A stretch of DNA of 64,000 bases from Providencia heimbachae ATCC 35613 (GCF_001655055.1 NZ_LXEW01000035.1:62001-126000), one strand, 5' to 3'; shown: positions 19,418 to 29,678, numbered from the stretch's first letter. A program made the numbers and translations. The notes: generated from the sequence alone by a model not told the origin.

Positions 19418-20632
19418 ATGTATCATCTCGATGTCTACGGTACGCTGGTGGCAGCCACTCTTGTGCTATTGCTTGGACGTAAACTTGTAAAATCGGTTCC
19501 TTTTTTAGAAAAATACACCATTCCTGAACCCGTAGCGGGCGGTTTGTTGGTTGCTTTTAGCCTTTTGGTTATCAAGCAAGTTTTTGATTGGAGCCTTTCT
19601 TTTGACTTATCACTGCAAGAACCTATGATGTTAGCATTCTTCGCCACAATTGGTTTGAATGCGAACTTAGCCAGCTTGAAAGCTGGTGGTAAAGCCTTGT
19701 TTATCTTTATCTTTGTCGTTGTTGGCTTGCTCTTAGTCCAAAATACAGTGGGTATTGCGCTCGCAAAATTACTTGGCTTAGATCCATTGATGGGACTGCT
19801 TGCTGGCTCGATTACCTTATCGGGTGGCCATGGTACAGGCGCCGCATGGGGTAAAATCTTCACAGAAAGCTACGGTTTTAAAAGTGCAACCGAAGTTGCA
19901 ATGGCATGTGCAACATTTGGTTTAGTTCTTGGTGGGCTAATCGGAGGCCCTGTTGCACGTTTCTTAACGCGCAATATCCCAACGCCGGGCACCTTAGATG
20001 ACGATAAAGATGTTCCTACGGCATTTGAAAAGCCGCAATCAGGACGTATGATCACCTCGATGGTGTTAATTGAAACAATTGCATTAATTGCAATTTGTTT
20101 GCTTATCGGGAGTTTTATCGCAGGCTTGTTAGCGGAGACGGCTTTCGCATTACCTAAGTTTGTTTGTGTTCTTTTTGTGGGTGTTATTTTAAGTAACAGC
20201 TTGTCATTACTTGGTTTTTATCGCGTGTTCGACCGTGCGGTTTCTGTCATGGGTAACGTCAGTCTTTCTCTATTCCTTGCGATGGCACTGATGAGTTTGA
20301 AATTATGGGAGTTAGCTTCGTTAGCGATCCCGATGATTGTTATCCTGGCTGTACAAGCATGTGTCATGGCGAGTTATGCTATTTTCGTCACTTTCCGCGT
20401 GATGGGTAAAAACTATGATGCGGCGATTTTAGCGGCAGGTCATTGTGGTTTTGGCCTTGGCGCCACACCGACGGCAATAGCCAATATGCAAGCGGTAACC
20501 GATCGGTTAGGTCCATCTCACCTTGCATTCTTAGTTGTACCAATGGTTGGGGCATTCTTTATCGATATTGTTAATGCCATAGTCATTAAATTGTATCTAA
20601 TGTTGCCTATTTTCCCCACGATTGCAGGCTAG
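19418..20632 (+). CDS. gltS: Sodium/glutamate symporter GltS
   Basis: Inner-membrane sodium-coupled glutamate importer of the ESS family; 404 residues (E. coli 401). It has two pseudo-symmetric halves of membrane helices, each with a glycine-rich re-entrant loop: LSGGHGTGAAWG near residue 130 and GHCGFGLGATPTAIANM near residue 345. The start has an ATGAGG-type ribosome site. It converges with recG at a hairpin. Confidence 0.97.
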   Translation: MYHLDVYGTLVAATLVLLLGRKLVKSVPFLEKYTIPEPVAGGLLVAFSLLVIKQVFDWSLSFDLSLQEPMMLAFFATIGLNANLASLKAGGKALFIFIFVVVGLLLVQNTVGIALAKLLGLDPLMGLLAGSITLSGGHGTGAAWGKIFTESYGFKSATEVAMACATFGLVLGGLIGGPVARFLTRNIPTPGTLDDDKDVPTAFEKPQSGRMITSMVLIETIALIAICLLIGSFIAGLLAETAFALPKFVCVLFVGVILSNSLSLLGFYRVFDRAVSVMGNVSLSLFLAMALMSLKLWELASLAIPMIVILAVQACVMASYAIFVTFRVMGKNYDAAILAAGHCGFGLGATPTAIANMQAVTDRLGPSHLAFLVVPMVGAFFIDIVNAIVIKLYLMLPIFPTIAG

Positions 20633-20665
20633 TTATTCATTTTAATAATATAAAGTTAAGCAGGT

Positions 20666-20694
20666 ATTGCCGTGAATTTATTCACGGCAATTTT
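20666..20694 (+). terminator. gltS terminator
   Basis: ATTGCCGTGAA and TTCACGGCAAT flank a TTTA loop and are followed by TTTC. The stem is 34 bases past the gltS stop and 20 bases from the recG end, and could serve both. Confidence 0.75.
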
Positions 20695-20712
20695 CATTTA
20701 GCGGGATAAAGA

Positions 20713-22794
20713 TTAGGCGTGGCTATATTGTTCGCGCTCAGGCAACCATCTTTCAATGATTTGTTGCGCATTCTCAGGATAGTTTTGTTGGATGTGCCGA
20801 GCAATACGTTGCACTTCTGGCAACATGTACTGATCACGTAATAAATCAGCAACTTTAAAATCGGCATTCCCCGTTTGCCTTGTTCCTAATAATTCACCTG
20901 GGCCACGGATTTCAAGGTCTTTCTGTGCAATCACAAAGCCATCATTGCTGTCGCGTAATACTTGTAAACGTTGTTTTGCCGTATGGGTTAAGGGTGTTTT
21001 GTATAACAGGACGCAATGGGATGCGATAGCACCGCGACCAACACGGCCGCGTAATTGGTGTAATTGTGCAAGCCCTAATCGCTCTGGGTTATCAATAATC
21101 ATCAAACTGGCGTTAGGAACGTCGACACCGACTTCAATCACGGTTGTGGCGACGAGAAGCTGAATTTCATTGTTTTTGAAAGCCGCCATGATGCTTTGTT
21201 TTTCCGCAGGCTTCATTCGACCATGCACTAAACCGACTTTGAGTTCAGGAAGGGCGAGAGCAAGTTCTTCACTAGTCACTTGAGCCGCTTGAGCTTCTAA
21301 TAGCTCGGAGTCTTCGATCAAGGTACAAACCCAATAAGCCTGACGGCCTTCATCGATACACGCTTGCCTGACACGCTCGATAATATCGTTACGTCTTGTA
21401 TCTGGGATTGCGACTGTTGTCACCGGCGTTCGGCCTGGAGGAAGCTCATCAATCACTGAAGTATCTAAATCAGCATAAGATGTCATCGCTAGCGTTCGTG
21501 GGATTGGCGTAGCGGTCATTATTAGTTGATGAGGATGATAACCTTGCTGTTCGCCTTTCTCACGCAGAGCGAGGCGCTGGTGAACGCCAAAGCGATGTTG
21601 TTCATCAATAATAATTAAGCCTAGGGCTTTAAAGCTTACCTGTTCTTGGAATATAGCGTGAGTTCCCACTACCATGGCAACGTCACCATTGGCAATAGCC
21701 TCTTGCTGCTGCTGGCGAGCTTTTCCTTTTTGCTTGCCGGCAAGCCAGCCGACTTGGATCCCCATAGGCTCTAACCATTGCTTAAATGTATTGGCATGTT
21801 GTTCCGCCAATATTTCCGTAGGAGCCATTAACGCAACCTGTTGCCCGTTCTCAATGGCACTGATTGCGGCTAGTGCGGCAACCAGTGTTTTTCCTGATCC
21901 TACATCCCCCTGAATTAACCGCATCATAGGGGTATCTTTGGCAAGGTCTTGTTCGATTTCTGCCACTACGCGGCTTTGTGCATTTGTCGGTGTAAACGGT
22001 AGTTGTGCTAATAATTGCGATTTTAGTTTGCCACTGGCAGTGAGCGATTTGGCATACAGGCGTTCATTGCCTGCCCGAACCGCTAACATACTTAAATGAT
22101 GTGCGAGCAACTCTTCCAGTATCAAGCGTTTTTGTGCTGGATGATGACCGGTTTCAAGTTCACTTAAAGCAACATTTGGGGGCGGATTATGCAATAAACG
22201 AATGGCATCAGGTAGACTAATCAAACCACGGCTAAGTTCTTCGGGGAGCAGTTCTTTGATATTGCCACTTTCAAGCATCGCGAGCGCTTGATCCATCACT
22301 TTCCTGAGCGTTATTTGGCGGACGCCCTCAGTTGTTGGGTAAACAGGGGTTAAATTTTCTTGTAGTGCAATTCCACTGGTGTCTTGTGAAACCTTATATT
22401 CAGGATGAATAATTTCTGGGCCCGTATTTCCTCGGCGTACTTCACCGTAGGCAATGACATGGCGGCCTTCCGCTAAATTATTTTTCATTGCCGCTGAAAA
22501 ATTGAAAAAACGAAGTGTTAAGTTCCCTGTCCCATCGCTAATAAGGCAAGTCATCATTCTTTTTCGACCAAATAGAATTTTAGTCTGTAATACTTCACCT
22601 GTAATGGTTGCGGTTGAACCTGGTTGGAGATCGCGTATTTGATAAAGGCGAGTATGATCTTCGTAGCGAAGCGGAAAATGCAAAAGCAGGTCTTGAACGG
22701 TGTTCAAACCTATTTTACCCATTTTTTCCGACTGGCTCGCACCAATGCCATGCAAAGAAGTCAGTGAAATGGTATCAAGTAGTCCACTGTTCAT
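20713..22794 (-). CDS. recG: ATP-dependent DNA helicase RecG
   Basis: Branch-migrating helicase that remodels stalled forks, R-loops and Holliday junctions. It has 693 residues, the same as E. coli. It contains an N-terminal wedge/OB domain (about 1-230), helicase domain 1 with Walker A GDVGSGKT and the IIIDEQH box, helicase domain 2 with QLRGRVGRG, and the C-terminal RecG hook. It is the last gene of gmk-rpoZ-spoT-trmH-recG, 10 bases after trmH. Confidence 0.98.
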   Translation of the reverse strand: MNSGLLDTISLTSLHGIGASQSEKMGKIGLNTVQDLLLHFPLRYEDHTRLYQIRDLQPGSTATITGEVLQTKILFGRKRMMTCLISDGTGNLTLRFFNFSAAMKNNLAEGRHVIAYGEVRRGNTGPEIIHPEYKVSQDTSGIALQENLTPVYPTTEGVRQITLRKVMDQALAMLESGNIKELLPEELSRGLISLPDAIRLLHNPPPNVALSELETGHHPAQKRLILEELLAHHLSMLAVRAGNERLYAKSLTASGKLKSQLLAQLPFTPTNAQSRVVAEIEQDLAKDTPMMRLIQGDVGSGKTLVAALAAISAIENGQQVALMAPTEILAEQHANTFKQWLEPMGIQVGWLAGKQKGKARQQQQEAIANGDVAMVVGTHAIFQEQVSFKALGLIIIDEQHRFGVHQRLALREKGEQQGYHPHQLIMTATPIPRTLAMTSYADLDTSVIDELPPGRTPVTTVAIPDTRRNDIIERVRQACIDEGRQAYWVCTLIEDSELLEAQAAQVTSEELALALPELKVGLVHGRMKPAEKQSIMAAFKNNEIQLLVATTVIEVGVDVPNASLMIIDNPERLGLAQLHQLRGRVGRGAIASHCVLLYKTPLTHTAKQRLQVLRDSNDGFVIAQKDLEIRGPGELLGTRQTGNADFKVADLLRDQYMLPEVQRIARHIQQNYPENAQQIIERWLPEREQYSHA

Positions 22795-22804
22795 GATGTT
22801 TTCC

Positions 22805-23506
22805 TTAACGTCGCTTTTGTCTTTTTAGCTGCATTTGTACCCACCATTCATCGTCAGCTTCTATTTCCCCTTGTTGATTAATGTAGGGGCGAGGAAGACC
22901 TTTGCGTTTAGCAACCTCAGAGAGAACAGGGTAACCTCCCTCGAAAAGCCACTCTTGTTGTTCTTGTTCAGTTAAAAGGCTGAATTCGCGTGTGTACATT
23001 CCCGCTATCTGCCTTTGGCGCTGAGCTTCGTATAAAATGAGTGCAGAGGCAACTGAGACATTAAGGGACTGAACCATGCCAACCATAGGAATGATAATAT
23101 GCTGGTCAGCAAGGGCTAAGGCCTCTTGTGAGATCCCTTTTTTTTCTTGTCCCATCATAATACAGGTTGGTCGGGTATAATCAATTTCACGAAAATCAAC
23201 GGCATGCTCTGATAAATTAGTCACCAGAACTTGCATATTTTGTGATTTTAGATGTGAAATAGCTTGTTGGGTGGATTGATGGGGGATGACTTTAACCCAA
23301 CTATTGCTGCCTGCGGCAGAAGAGACTGATAGTTTGACATGTTGATCAGACCAAATAGCGTGAATTTGATGTATACCAACGGCATCTGCACTACGAACAA
23401 TCGCAGACACATTATGGGGTTTGTGAATTTCTTCAAGGCAAATCGTTAGGTCGGGCTGCCGCATCGCCATCATTTGGCAAATGCGGCGATAGCGGCGTTC
23501 ATTCAT
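22805..23506 (-). CDS. trmH: tRNA (guanosine-18-2'-O)-methyltransferase TrmH
   Basis: SPOUT-class methyltransferase that methylates the ribose of G18 in the D-loop of many tRNAs. It has 233 residues (E. coli 229). The trefoil-knot motifs are present: ASAIVRSADA-type segment VSAIVRSADAVG with the catalytic Arg, MGQEKKGIS and IPMVGMVQSLNVSVASALILYE. A C-terminal basic tail (QLKRQKRR) may hold tRNA. It lies between spoT and recG. Confidence 0.97.
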   Translation of the reverse strand: MNERRYRRICQMMAMRQPDLTICLEEIHKPHNVSAIVRSADAVGIHQIHAIWSDQHVKLSVSSAAGSNSWVKVIPHQSTQQAISHLKSQNMQVLVTNLSEHAVDFREIDYTRPTCIMMGQEKKGISQEALALADQHIIIPMVGMVQSLNVSVASALILYEAQRQRQIAGMYTREFSLLTEQEQQEWLFEGGYPVLSEVAKRKGLPRPYINQQGEIEADDEWWVQMQLKRQKRR

Positions 23507-23539
23507 AGTCAGTTACGGTATCTGTTAATTAATATCCAG

Positions 23540-25657
23540 CTAATTACGGTTTCGGCTGACACGCAGAACGTCAGGCATAATACGTATTTTACGCATTACA
23601 TTTGCCAATTGAACACGGTTCTTGGTGGTCAAACGAATAAAGGCGCAATAGACTCGACCATCTTTTTCTTCAGTGTTCATGCTTTGAATACTTGAGTTCG
23701 CATCATTGATAGCAGCAGTCAAGTTAGCAAGAGCGCCTTGATGGTTGATCATATCGACTTTGATTTCTGCAATAAAATCAGTATCAGTTTCGTTATCCCA
23801 CTCAACAGCCATAAATTTATCAGGCTCTTTTTGGTAGCCTCGAATATTACGACATGACTCATGGTGGATAACCAAACCTTTCCCCGGACTGATGTGTGCG
23901 ATGATTGGGTCTCCCGGAATTGGGCGACAACATTTTGCAAATGTAATCAATACGCCATCAGCACCTTTAATGGAGAGTTTATTATGGCTTTCGACAATCA
24001 CCTGATCTTCAGGGGTTGTTTGTGGGTTATTTTGTAAGTTACGGGCAACCACCATACTCATCGCATTACCTAAGCCTATTTCAGCGAGTAGGTCATCGAT
24101 GGAGTGTAATTTCATACGCGCCAATTCAGCATCGATATTTGCTTGTGGTACATCGTTAAGCTTATAGCCAGCGCCGAGAGCATGATTGAGCAAGCGACGG
24201 CCCAAATTAATTGAGTCTTCACGTTTTAAATTTTTCAGTAATTGGCGTATTTTGGCTCGAGCTTTAGAACTTACGACAAAGTTTAGCCAAGCTGCGTTAG
24301 GTCTTGCCCCAGGAGCCGTAATAATTTCAACAGTTTGCCCACTGGTCAGTGACTGAGAAAGTGGGTATGGTTGACGATCAACACGGGCGCCAACGCAAGC
24401 ATGGCCTATATCCGTGTGTACTGCATAGGCGAAATCAACCGGTGTAGCTCCGGTTGGCAATTCGACAATACGGCCTTCTGGTGTGAAAACATAAATTTCA
24501 TCAGGGAACAGGTCTGATTTCACACTTTCAATAAATTCGAATGAGCTTCCAGCACTTTGTTGCAGCTCAAGTAAACTCTGCATCCAACGTTGTGCTCTGA
24601 CTTGCGCGGTTGTTCCTTGTTCACCTTGCTCTTTATAAGCCCAATGTGCAGCAACCCCCATTTCAGCCATTTGATCCATATCTTCAGTACGGATTTGAAC
24701 TTCAACAGGTACGCCGTGGGGCCCAATAAGCGAGGTATGTAAGGATTGGTATCCGTTCGCTTTAGGTATCGCGATATAGTCTTTAATGCGCCCCGGACGA
24801 GGTTTATAAAGGCTGTGCATTTGACCTAAAACACGGTAACAAGTATCGACATCTTTGACGATGACCCTAAAAGCATAAATATCCATAATAGAATGAAATC
24901 GTTGCTCTTTTTGGTGCATCTTTCGGTAGATGGAGTAAAGATGTTTTTCACGCCCACTGACGCGACATGGGACGCCCGCCTCAGTTAACCGACCGTCAAT
25001 TTCAGAAAGGATTTTTTGAATCATCTCTTTACGGTTACCTCGAGCAGCTTTAACTACTTCTTTGATAACGCGATAACGGTTTGGATACAAAGCTTCAAAA
25101 CCCAACTCTTCGAGCTCAGTTTTAATATGGTGTATACCCAATCGGTGAGCGAGGGGACTGTAGATTTCTAATGTTTCACGCGCAATACGTCGACGCTTAT
25201 CTGGCCTTAGTGAGCCAAGCGTGCGCATATTGTGAGTGCGGTCTGCCAGTTTTATCAAAATGACCCGGATGTCTTTTACCATCGCCATGATCATTTTACG
25301 GAAGTTTTCTGCCTGAGCTTCTTTTTTGTCGCGAAAATTTAGCTTATCAAGTTTGGATACACCTTCGACGAGACCGGCAACGGTAGTACCAAACAACTGC
25401 TCTATGTCCTGAAATGTCGCTGGAGTATCTTCAATCACATCATGAAGTAGCGCGGCCATCAGTGTTTCATGATCCAAACGCATTTCAGCTAGAATGCAAG
25501 CAACAGCAACTGGGTGAGTAATATAGGGCTCACCACTTGAACGGGTCTGTCCTTCATGGGCATCCCGTGCGACAACATAGGCTTTTCTCAGTAATTCAAT
25601 TTGCTCTTTAGGGAGGTACTTTTGAATAACGAGATTTAGGCTTTCAAACAGATACAA
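23540..25657 (-). CDS. spoT: Bifunctional (p)ppGpp synthetase/hydrolase SpoT
   Basis: Stringent-response enzyme that degrades and, more weakly, makes (p)ppGpp. It has 705 residues (E. coli 702). It contains an N-terminal HD hydrolase (H72-D73 in LLHDVIEDT), a synthetase domain, a TGS domain (near 390-450, DEIYVFTPEGRIVELP), helical and zinc-finger regions (KCCRPIPGDPI) and a C-terminal ACT domain (630-705). It follows rpoZ by 19 bases, so both are likely made from one message. Confidence 0.98.
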   Translation of the reverse strand: MYLFESLNLVIQKYLPKEQIELLRKAYVVARDAHEGQTRSSGEPYITHPVAVACILAEMRLDHETLMAALLHDVIEDTPATFQDIEQLFGTTVAGLVEGVSKLDKLNFRDKKEAQAENFRKMIMAMVKDIRVILIKLADRTHNMRTLGSLRPDKRRRIARETLEIYSPLAHRLGIHHIKTELEELGFEALYPNRYRVIKEVVKAARGNRKEMIQKILSEIDGRLTEAGVPCRVSGREKHLYSIYRKMHQKEQRFHSIMDIYAFRVIVKDVDTCYRVLGQMHSLYKPRPGRIKDYIAIPKANGYQSLHTSLIGPHGVPVEVQIRTEDMDQMAEMGVAAHWAYKEQGEQGTTAQVRAQRWMQSLLELQQSAGSSFEFIESVKSDLFPDEIYVFTPEGRIVELPTGATPVDFAYAVHTDIGHACVGARVDRQPYPLSQSLTSGQTVEIITAPGARPNAAWLNFVVSSKARAKIRQLLKNLKREDSINLGRRLLNHALGAGYKLNDVPQANIDAELARMKLHSIDDLLAEIGLGNAMSMVVARNLQNNPQTTPEDQVIVESHNKLSIKGADGVLITFAKCCRPIPGDPIIAHISPGKGLVIHHESCRNIRGYQKEPDKFMAVEWDNETDTDFIAEIKVDMINHQGALANLTAAINDANSSIQSMNTEEKDGRVYCAFIRLTTKNRVQLANVMRKIRIMPDVLRVSRNRN

Positions 25658-25676
25658 GGCAGACCCACCTTAGTGA

Positions 25677-25952
25677 TTAGCGACGACCTTCCGCAATAGC
25701 AGAAACTGCCTGCATTTCAGCCGCTTCTTGTTCTTGCTGCTCTTGGCGCTCACGCACATCTAAAATGTGGGCATTGATTAAGCCTTCTTCGACTTCACGT
25801 AGCGCGATAACAGTATATTTATCGTTTTCTTCAGGAACGAGAGGGTCTTTGCCGCCAGTTTGTAACTGACGAGCTCTACGTGCTGCGACCAATACGAGGT
25901 CAAAGCGGTTACCAATTTTTTCTACTGCGTCTTGAACAGTTACGCGTGCCAT
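25677..25952 (-). CDS. rpoZ: RNA polymerase omega subunit
   Basis: Small subunit of 91 residues that helps fold beta-prime and forms part of ppGpp site 1. The sequence [20 protein letters not shown] and the [10 protein letters not shown] tail match the E. coli protein almost throughout. It lies 56 bases after gmk and 19 bases before spoT, which places ppGpp synthesis and one of its targets in one operon. Confidence 0.99.
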   Translation of the reverse strand: MARVTVQDAVEKIGNRFDLVLVAARRARQLQTGGKDPLVPEENDKYTVIALREVEEGLINAHILDVRERQEQQEQEAAEMQAVSAIAEGRR

Positions 25953-26008
25953 AAGTGTGCTACTCCAAAGAAATAAAAAAATGACCTGATATGATACTGA
26001 AACTATTC

Positions 26009-26632
26009 TCAGTCTGCTAGTAATTTGCTGATTAAAGCATCATGTCGCTGAATTTGACGCTCTAACTTCAAACGCTCAGTCCGGATGATTGATTGTAGAT
26101 CGCTTAATGCAGTATTGAAATCATCATTAACAATAAGGTAATCATACTCATCGAAATGTTCAATTTCACCTACAGCTTGCGACATTCGTTTTTCAATGAT
26201 TTCGTCACTATCTTGACCACGGCCTCGCAGTCGACGATAGAGCTCATCTTTTGATGGCGGGAGTATGAAAATACTTCGCGCAGCAGGCATTCTTTGACGA
26301 ATTTGTTGCGCGCCTTGCCAGTCAATATCAAGAAAAACATCAACACCACTTTTTAAGACATCATCAATAATGGGCTTAGACGTTCCGTAGTAGTTCCCAA
26401 AAACACAAGCGTGTTCTAAAAATTCACCATTTTCGACCATCTGTAAAAAGTCTGTTTCAGAAACAAAGAAATAGTGCTCACCATGAACCTCTCCAGGGCG
26501 TGCTGCCCTCGTTGTATGAGAAACGGAAACTTGCGTATCATACAGCGGTTGTGTCTTCAACAGAGCCTGGATCAGGCTTGATTTACCTGCACCGCTAGGC
26601 GCAGAAACAATATATAACGTGCCTTGTATCAT
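26009..26632 (-). CDS. gmk: Guanylate kinase
   Basis: Cytosolic enzyme that converts GMP to GDP with ATP; 207 residues, as in E. coli. The P-loop APSGAGKSS is at residues 11-19, followed by the GMP-binding region ([17 protein letters not shown]) and the lid segment. It is the first gene of gmk-rpoZ-spoT-trmH-recG. Confidence 0.98.
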   Translation of the reverse strand: MIQGTLYIVSAPSGAGKSSLIQALLKTQPLYDTQVSVSHTTRAARPGEVHGEHYFFVSETDFLQMVENGEFLEHACVFGNYYGTSKPIIDDVLKSGVDVFLDIDWQGAQQIRQRMPAARSIFILPPSKDELYRRLRGRGQDSDEIIEKRMSQAVGEIEHFDEYDYLIVNDDFNTALSDLQSIIRTERLKLERQIQRHDALISKLLAD

Positions 26633-26738
26633 GATGGTTTCTTGAATAATCGTGGGTTAAATATAAAAGATGGCGATAAACCCTTCATAGTATACACGTA
26701 CTTAAGCCAACATGCAGCGATATCAATAAACCATGAAT

Positions 26739-26747
26739 TGTGGATAA
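26739..26747 (-). promoter_or_regulatory. DnaA-box-like sequence upstream of gmk
   Basis: TGTGGATAA is a perfect reverse-strand TTATCCACA DnaA box. It is a single copy in the 355-base gap 26633-26987; one 9-mer can occur by chance. Confidence 0.35.
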
Positions 26748-26819
26748 AAAATTTGATTCATTGGGAATTTGTGAACGCGTTCCAGAAATTATCTTTTTTT
26801 CTATGTAAAGCGCATTAGT

Positions 26820-26839
26820 TTTGCGAAGCGTTTCGCAAA
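26820..26839. repeat. Operator-like inverted repeat upstream of gmk
   Basis: TTTGCGAA and TTCGCAAA flank GCGT, an 8-base-pair perfect dyad of 20 bases in the gmk-yicG gap. Its size and composition resemble a repressor operator rather than a terminator, because no T-run follows. Confidence 0.45.
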
Positions 26840-26922
26840 TAGCTGTATTTATGGAAGATAACATCTAAAAATTACGCCACGATATTGATATCAGCGCGAT
26901 GTGATACGACGAGATATAAAAA

Positions 26923-26955
26923 TCCGCTATTCACTCAGTATGAGTTTATAGCGGA
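26923..26955 (-). terminator. yicG terminator
   Basis: TCCGCTAT pairs with ATAGCGGA, with an inner ACTCA/TGAGT stem, followed on the minus strand by TTTTTATA. It lies 32 bases past the yicG stop. Confidence 0.85.
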
Positions 26956-26987
26956 AAGTCAATTTTCAATGAAAGCTACCGTTTTGA

Positions 26988-27617
26988 TTAATCTTGATTT
27001 TCGTAATTGAAAATAGGAAGTCCTAAGCGGTAACGAATTGCGATTAATCGTGCGCTTAAGCCTGTTACTAAGGTAATTATTATAACGGCATCTTGTGGTA
27101 GTGGGGTATACAATAACCCGATATAAATCCATGCGGCGGCAAAAGAGACGCCGGCATAAACTTCTTTTTGGAAGACCAAAGGTATTGTATTACATAACAT
27201 ATCTCGGAGAACACCACCAAATACACCAGTGATCACTGCAGCAATCGCAGCAATTATTGGACTATAATTCATGTCCAAAGCGATTTGAGCACCAAGAATG
27301 GAAAAAACAATCAAGCCGATAGCATCGAGTATAAGAAAGAGCCGACGCAAGTGCTTCATCATTGGTGCAATCCAGATAGTGACAACAGCAGCACCTGCAA
27401 CAGTGAGAATATACTCAGGATGCGCAACCCAGCCTAGCGGGTAGTGTCCAAGTAAAATATCACGCACAGAGCCACCGCCAATAGCGGTTGCAGAGGCAAT
27501 AATAATGACGCCGAACACATCCATTTTTCGGCGACCCGCAGCGAGAGCGCCAGTCATGGCCTCAGCGGTAATACCTATTATATAAAGAACACTTAATAAC
27601 ATGATGGTCTTATTCAA
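26988..27617 (-). CDS. yicG: TRIC/UPF0126-family inner-membrane protein YicG
   Basis: Seven-helix membrane protein of 209 residues (E. coli YicG 205) made of two homologous UPF0126 halves. Each half has the glycine-rich kinked motif: [14 protein letters not shown] (near 45) and [12 protein letters not shown] (near 132). The family is related to trimeric intracellular cation channels; bacterial members have been linked to cation or glycine transport, and the substrate here is unknown. In E. coli ligB lies between yicG and gmk; it is absent here. Confidence 0.92.
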   Translation of the reverse strand: MNKTIMLLSVLYIIGITAEAMTGALAAGRRKMDVFGVIIIASATAIGGGSVRDILLGHYPLGWVAHPEYILTVAGAAVVTIWIAPMMKHLRRLFLILDAIGLIVFSILGAQIALDMNYSPIIAAIAAVITGVFGGVLRDMLCNTIPLVFQKEVYAGVSFAAAWIYIGLLYTPLPQDAVIIITLVTGLSARLIAIRYRLGLPIFNYENQD

Positions 27618-27736
27618 TACTAAAGTTATTGCTAAAGGGTAATATTACCTGTGCAAATTTTCGACTGAAATTTTCTAGTCTCTTGCAAATTAGCGCAGAT
27701 ATAGATTAGATAAAGTAATCCGATAGCGTGTGTTAA

Positions 27737-29065
27737 ATGATATCAAAGGATAACAGATTGAAGAGTCAATTACCTTATAAAGAAGTGCGTATAACGCATG
27801 ATTCCAGAAGTCATCAACTTACTAATATTAATGTTTGGACACCTGATAGCCAATGGTTAGCTTATGATATTCGCCCAAGTGGAAGTTCATTTACCGGGAA
27901 ATTAATAGAAAAAATTCATGTAAATACCAAACAAAAAATTGAAATTTATCATGCGAAGCAGGGTGCTCACGTGGGTGTTGTGACTGTGAGTTCTGAAATA
28001 CCCCCTCGATATGCTTTTATTCATGGTCCTGAATACCCTGATGCGGATTGGCAATATGATTTTCATCATCGGCGAGGTGTTTATGTTTCTGACGACCAAT
28101 TAAATGTGGCGCATCCTATTGATGCAATGAGCATTACACCGCCATATGTGGCGGGAGCATTGCGAGGTGGAACCCATGTGCATGTATTTAGCCCCGATGG
28201 AAAATGGTTAAGTTTTACCTACAATGACCATGTTATGCATGAGTTAGATATTCAACGTGACCAGCGAAATGTTGCAGTTGCCGTACCTGCTGGAGCCGTA
28301 AACGTCGAACCTAAAAAGCATAAAAGAGAATATGGCGGTGATTATTTTTGTTGTGTGGTCACTAAAACAACGTTATTACCAAAACCGGATAGCAACGAAA
28401 TTAGTCGTGCCTATGAAGAAGGTTGGATAGGCCAAAAAGGCTATCTAAATGCGAGTGATAATTGGCAAGAGAAAGCATTAGCATTTATTGGGGATACTCA
28501 TTCAGTTAGTGGGGAAATTATTCCAGAGGTATTTATTATCGACCTACCTTCGGAGCCTGAAAGTTTTAAAGTAGCGGGAAGTTCTCCGCTTCAAGGATCG
28601 GAGTTTGACTTGCCATCGCCGCCTAAATATGTGCAGCAAAGGCGTCTAACATATACTCACCAACGAAAATATCCGGGATTAGCAAAACAACCGAGGCATT
28701 GGCTGCGTTCATCGCCTAATGGTGAATCAATCGCTTGTTTGATGCATGATGATGAGGGAATTGTTCAGCTATGGTTGGTGAGTACAAAAAATAGTGCGCT
28801 CACACAAATTACCAACGGTACTTCATCAATCCAGTCAGCGTTTAATTGGGATAGCAAAGGTGAGCATATTTGTTTCGTCTATGATAACAGCATAACGCTT
28901 TGCCATATTGCAACGGGAGTATTGCAAAGATTAACGGAAAAAACAGAGATAGCTCCAGTAGCGGATGCAGTAGTTTTTTCTCCTGATAATCGCTTAGTGG
29001 CATTTATGCGTGATATTGATAGTTTTAGGCAACTCTATACGGTAGAAACGGGGTTAGATAATTAA
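27737..29065 (+). CDS. yidR: DUF3748 beta-propeller-like protein YidR
   Basis: Protein of 442 residues resembling E. coli YidR. The start region LTNINVWTPDSQWLAYDIRPSGSSFTG matches that family, and TolB/WD40-like blades recur, for example FSPDGKWLSFTYND, SPNGESIACLMHDDEG and FSPDNRLVAFMRD. No signal peptide is evident, so it is probably cytosolic. The function is unknown; related propellers include oligogalacturonate lyase-like folds, but no activity can be assigned. It is followed by a hairpin at 29097-29125. Confidence 0.88.
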   Translation: MISKDNRLKSQLPYKEVRITHDSRSHQLTNINVWTPDSQWLAYDIRPSGSSFTGKLIEKIHVNTKQKIEIYHAKQGAHVGVVTVSSEIPPRYAFIHGPEYPDADWQYDFHHRRGVYVSDDQLNVAHPIDAMSITPPYVAGALRGGTHVHVFSPDGKWLSFTYNDHVMHELDIQRDQRNVAVAVPAGAVNVEPKKHKREYGGDYFCCVVTKTTLLPKPDSNEISRAYEEGWIGQKGYLNASDNWQEKALAFIGDTHSVSGEIIPEVFIIDLPSEPESFKVAGSSPLQGSEFDLPSPPKYVQQRRLTYTHQRKYPGLAKQPRHWLRSSPNGESIACLMHDDEGIVQLWLVSTKNSALTQITNGTSSIQSAFNWDSKGEHICFVYDNSITLCHIATGVLQRLTEKTEIAPVADAVVFSPDNRLVAFMRDIDSFRQLYTVETGLDN

Positions 29066-29096
29066 ATTTATACTTTACTGTTTAAAGTGACCTGGT

Positions 29097-29125
29097 ATTG
29101 CCTGTTTGTGGTATTAACAGGCAAT
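29097..29125 (+). terminator. Hairpin after yidR
   Basis: ATTGCCTGTT and AACAGGCAAT flank a nine-base loop, 31 bases past the yidR stop. There is no real T-run after it, so termination efficiency is uncertain. The remaining bases to 29336 are AT-rich with no gene seen. Confidence 0.55.
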
Positions 29126-29336
29126 GTGAAAGCTTTACTTATTATGAATGTATAATTTGGAATTACTATTATTATGAATTAATAGCCGATCCTTCACTTA
29201 TTTATTGTGAGAATGCTTTATTTTATTTTGAAAAAATAGTCATTAAATAATCGAGCTTATAAAGTTGATATTTACACGATCTACTAATATACAATAATTT
29301 TACTCAAGTTAGGTTTGGGAGGGAAAGATGTGAAAA

Positions 29337-29678
29337 TTATTTTTTTAAGTTATTCGCAGATGTTTGATGATTGTTTTTATCTTTTTCCTCAAGATCTTCA
29401 ATGCGTTTCTTAGGGGAATCTAATTTCGAATCATCACCCGACTTTGCATAATCAAGGGGAATAAGTAATGTGTCCATAATAATAGAGAAAGGCAAATCAA
29501 TTGCTAATAAAGGCCTTACAACCCAGCCAGTATCTTCATTTTTTATCATTGTAATGCTATTTTTAGAACCTGGGTAGTACCCTTCTGACGGGCCCGCATG
29601 GGTCATAATACTAGAGCACCCACTTAACATTAATGGTGTTATAAATGCAAATAACCTTACAAAAATCAAACTCGGCAT
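29337..29678 (-). CDS. yidQ: YceK/YidQ-family lipoprotein
   Basis: Small predicted lipoprotein of 113 residues. The signal peptide ends in the lipobox LSGCSS, giving lipidated Cys21. The family core follows: GPSEGYYPGSKNS, then RPLLAIDLPFSIIMDTLLIPLDY. The C-terminal 30 residues are highly charged and Lys/Asp-rich. It is known only as a DUF1375-type lipoprotein, function unknown. The order yidR-yidQ-yidE follows E. coli, but ibpA and ibpB, which E. coli has between yidQ and yidE, are missing. Confidence 0.85.
   Translation of the reverse strand: MPSLIFVRLFAFITPLMLSGCSSIMTHAGPSEGYYPGSKNSITMIKNEDTGWVVRPLLAIDLPFSIIMDTLLIPLDYAKSGDDSKLDSPKKRIEDLEEKDKNNHQTSANNLKK

Noticed and set aside
19435-19863. 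142-codon minus-strand frame
   Set aside because: Antisense shadow of gltS.
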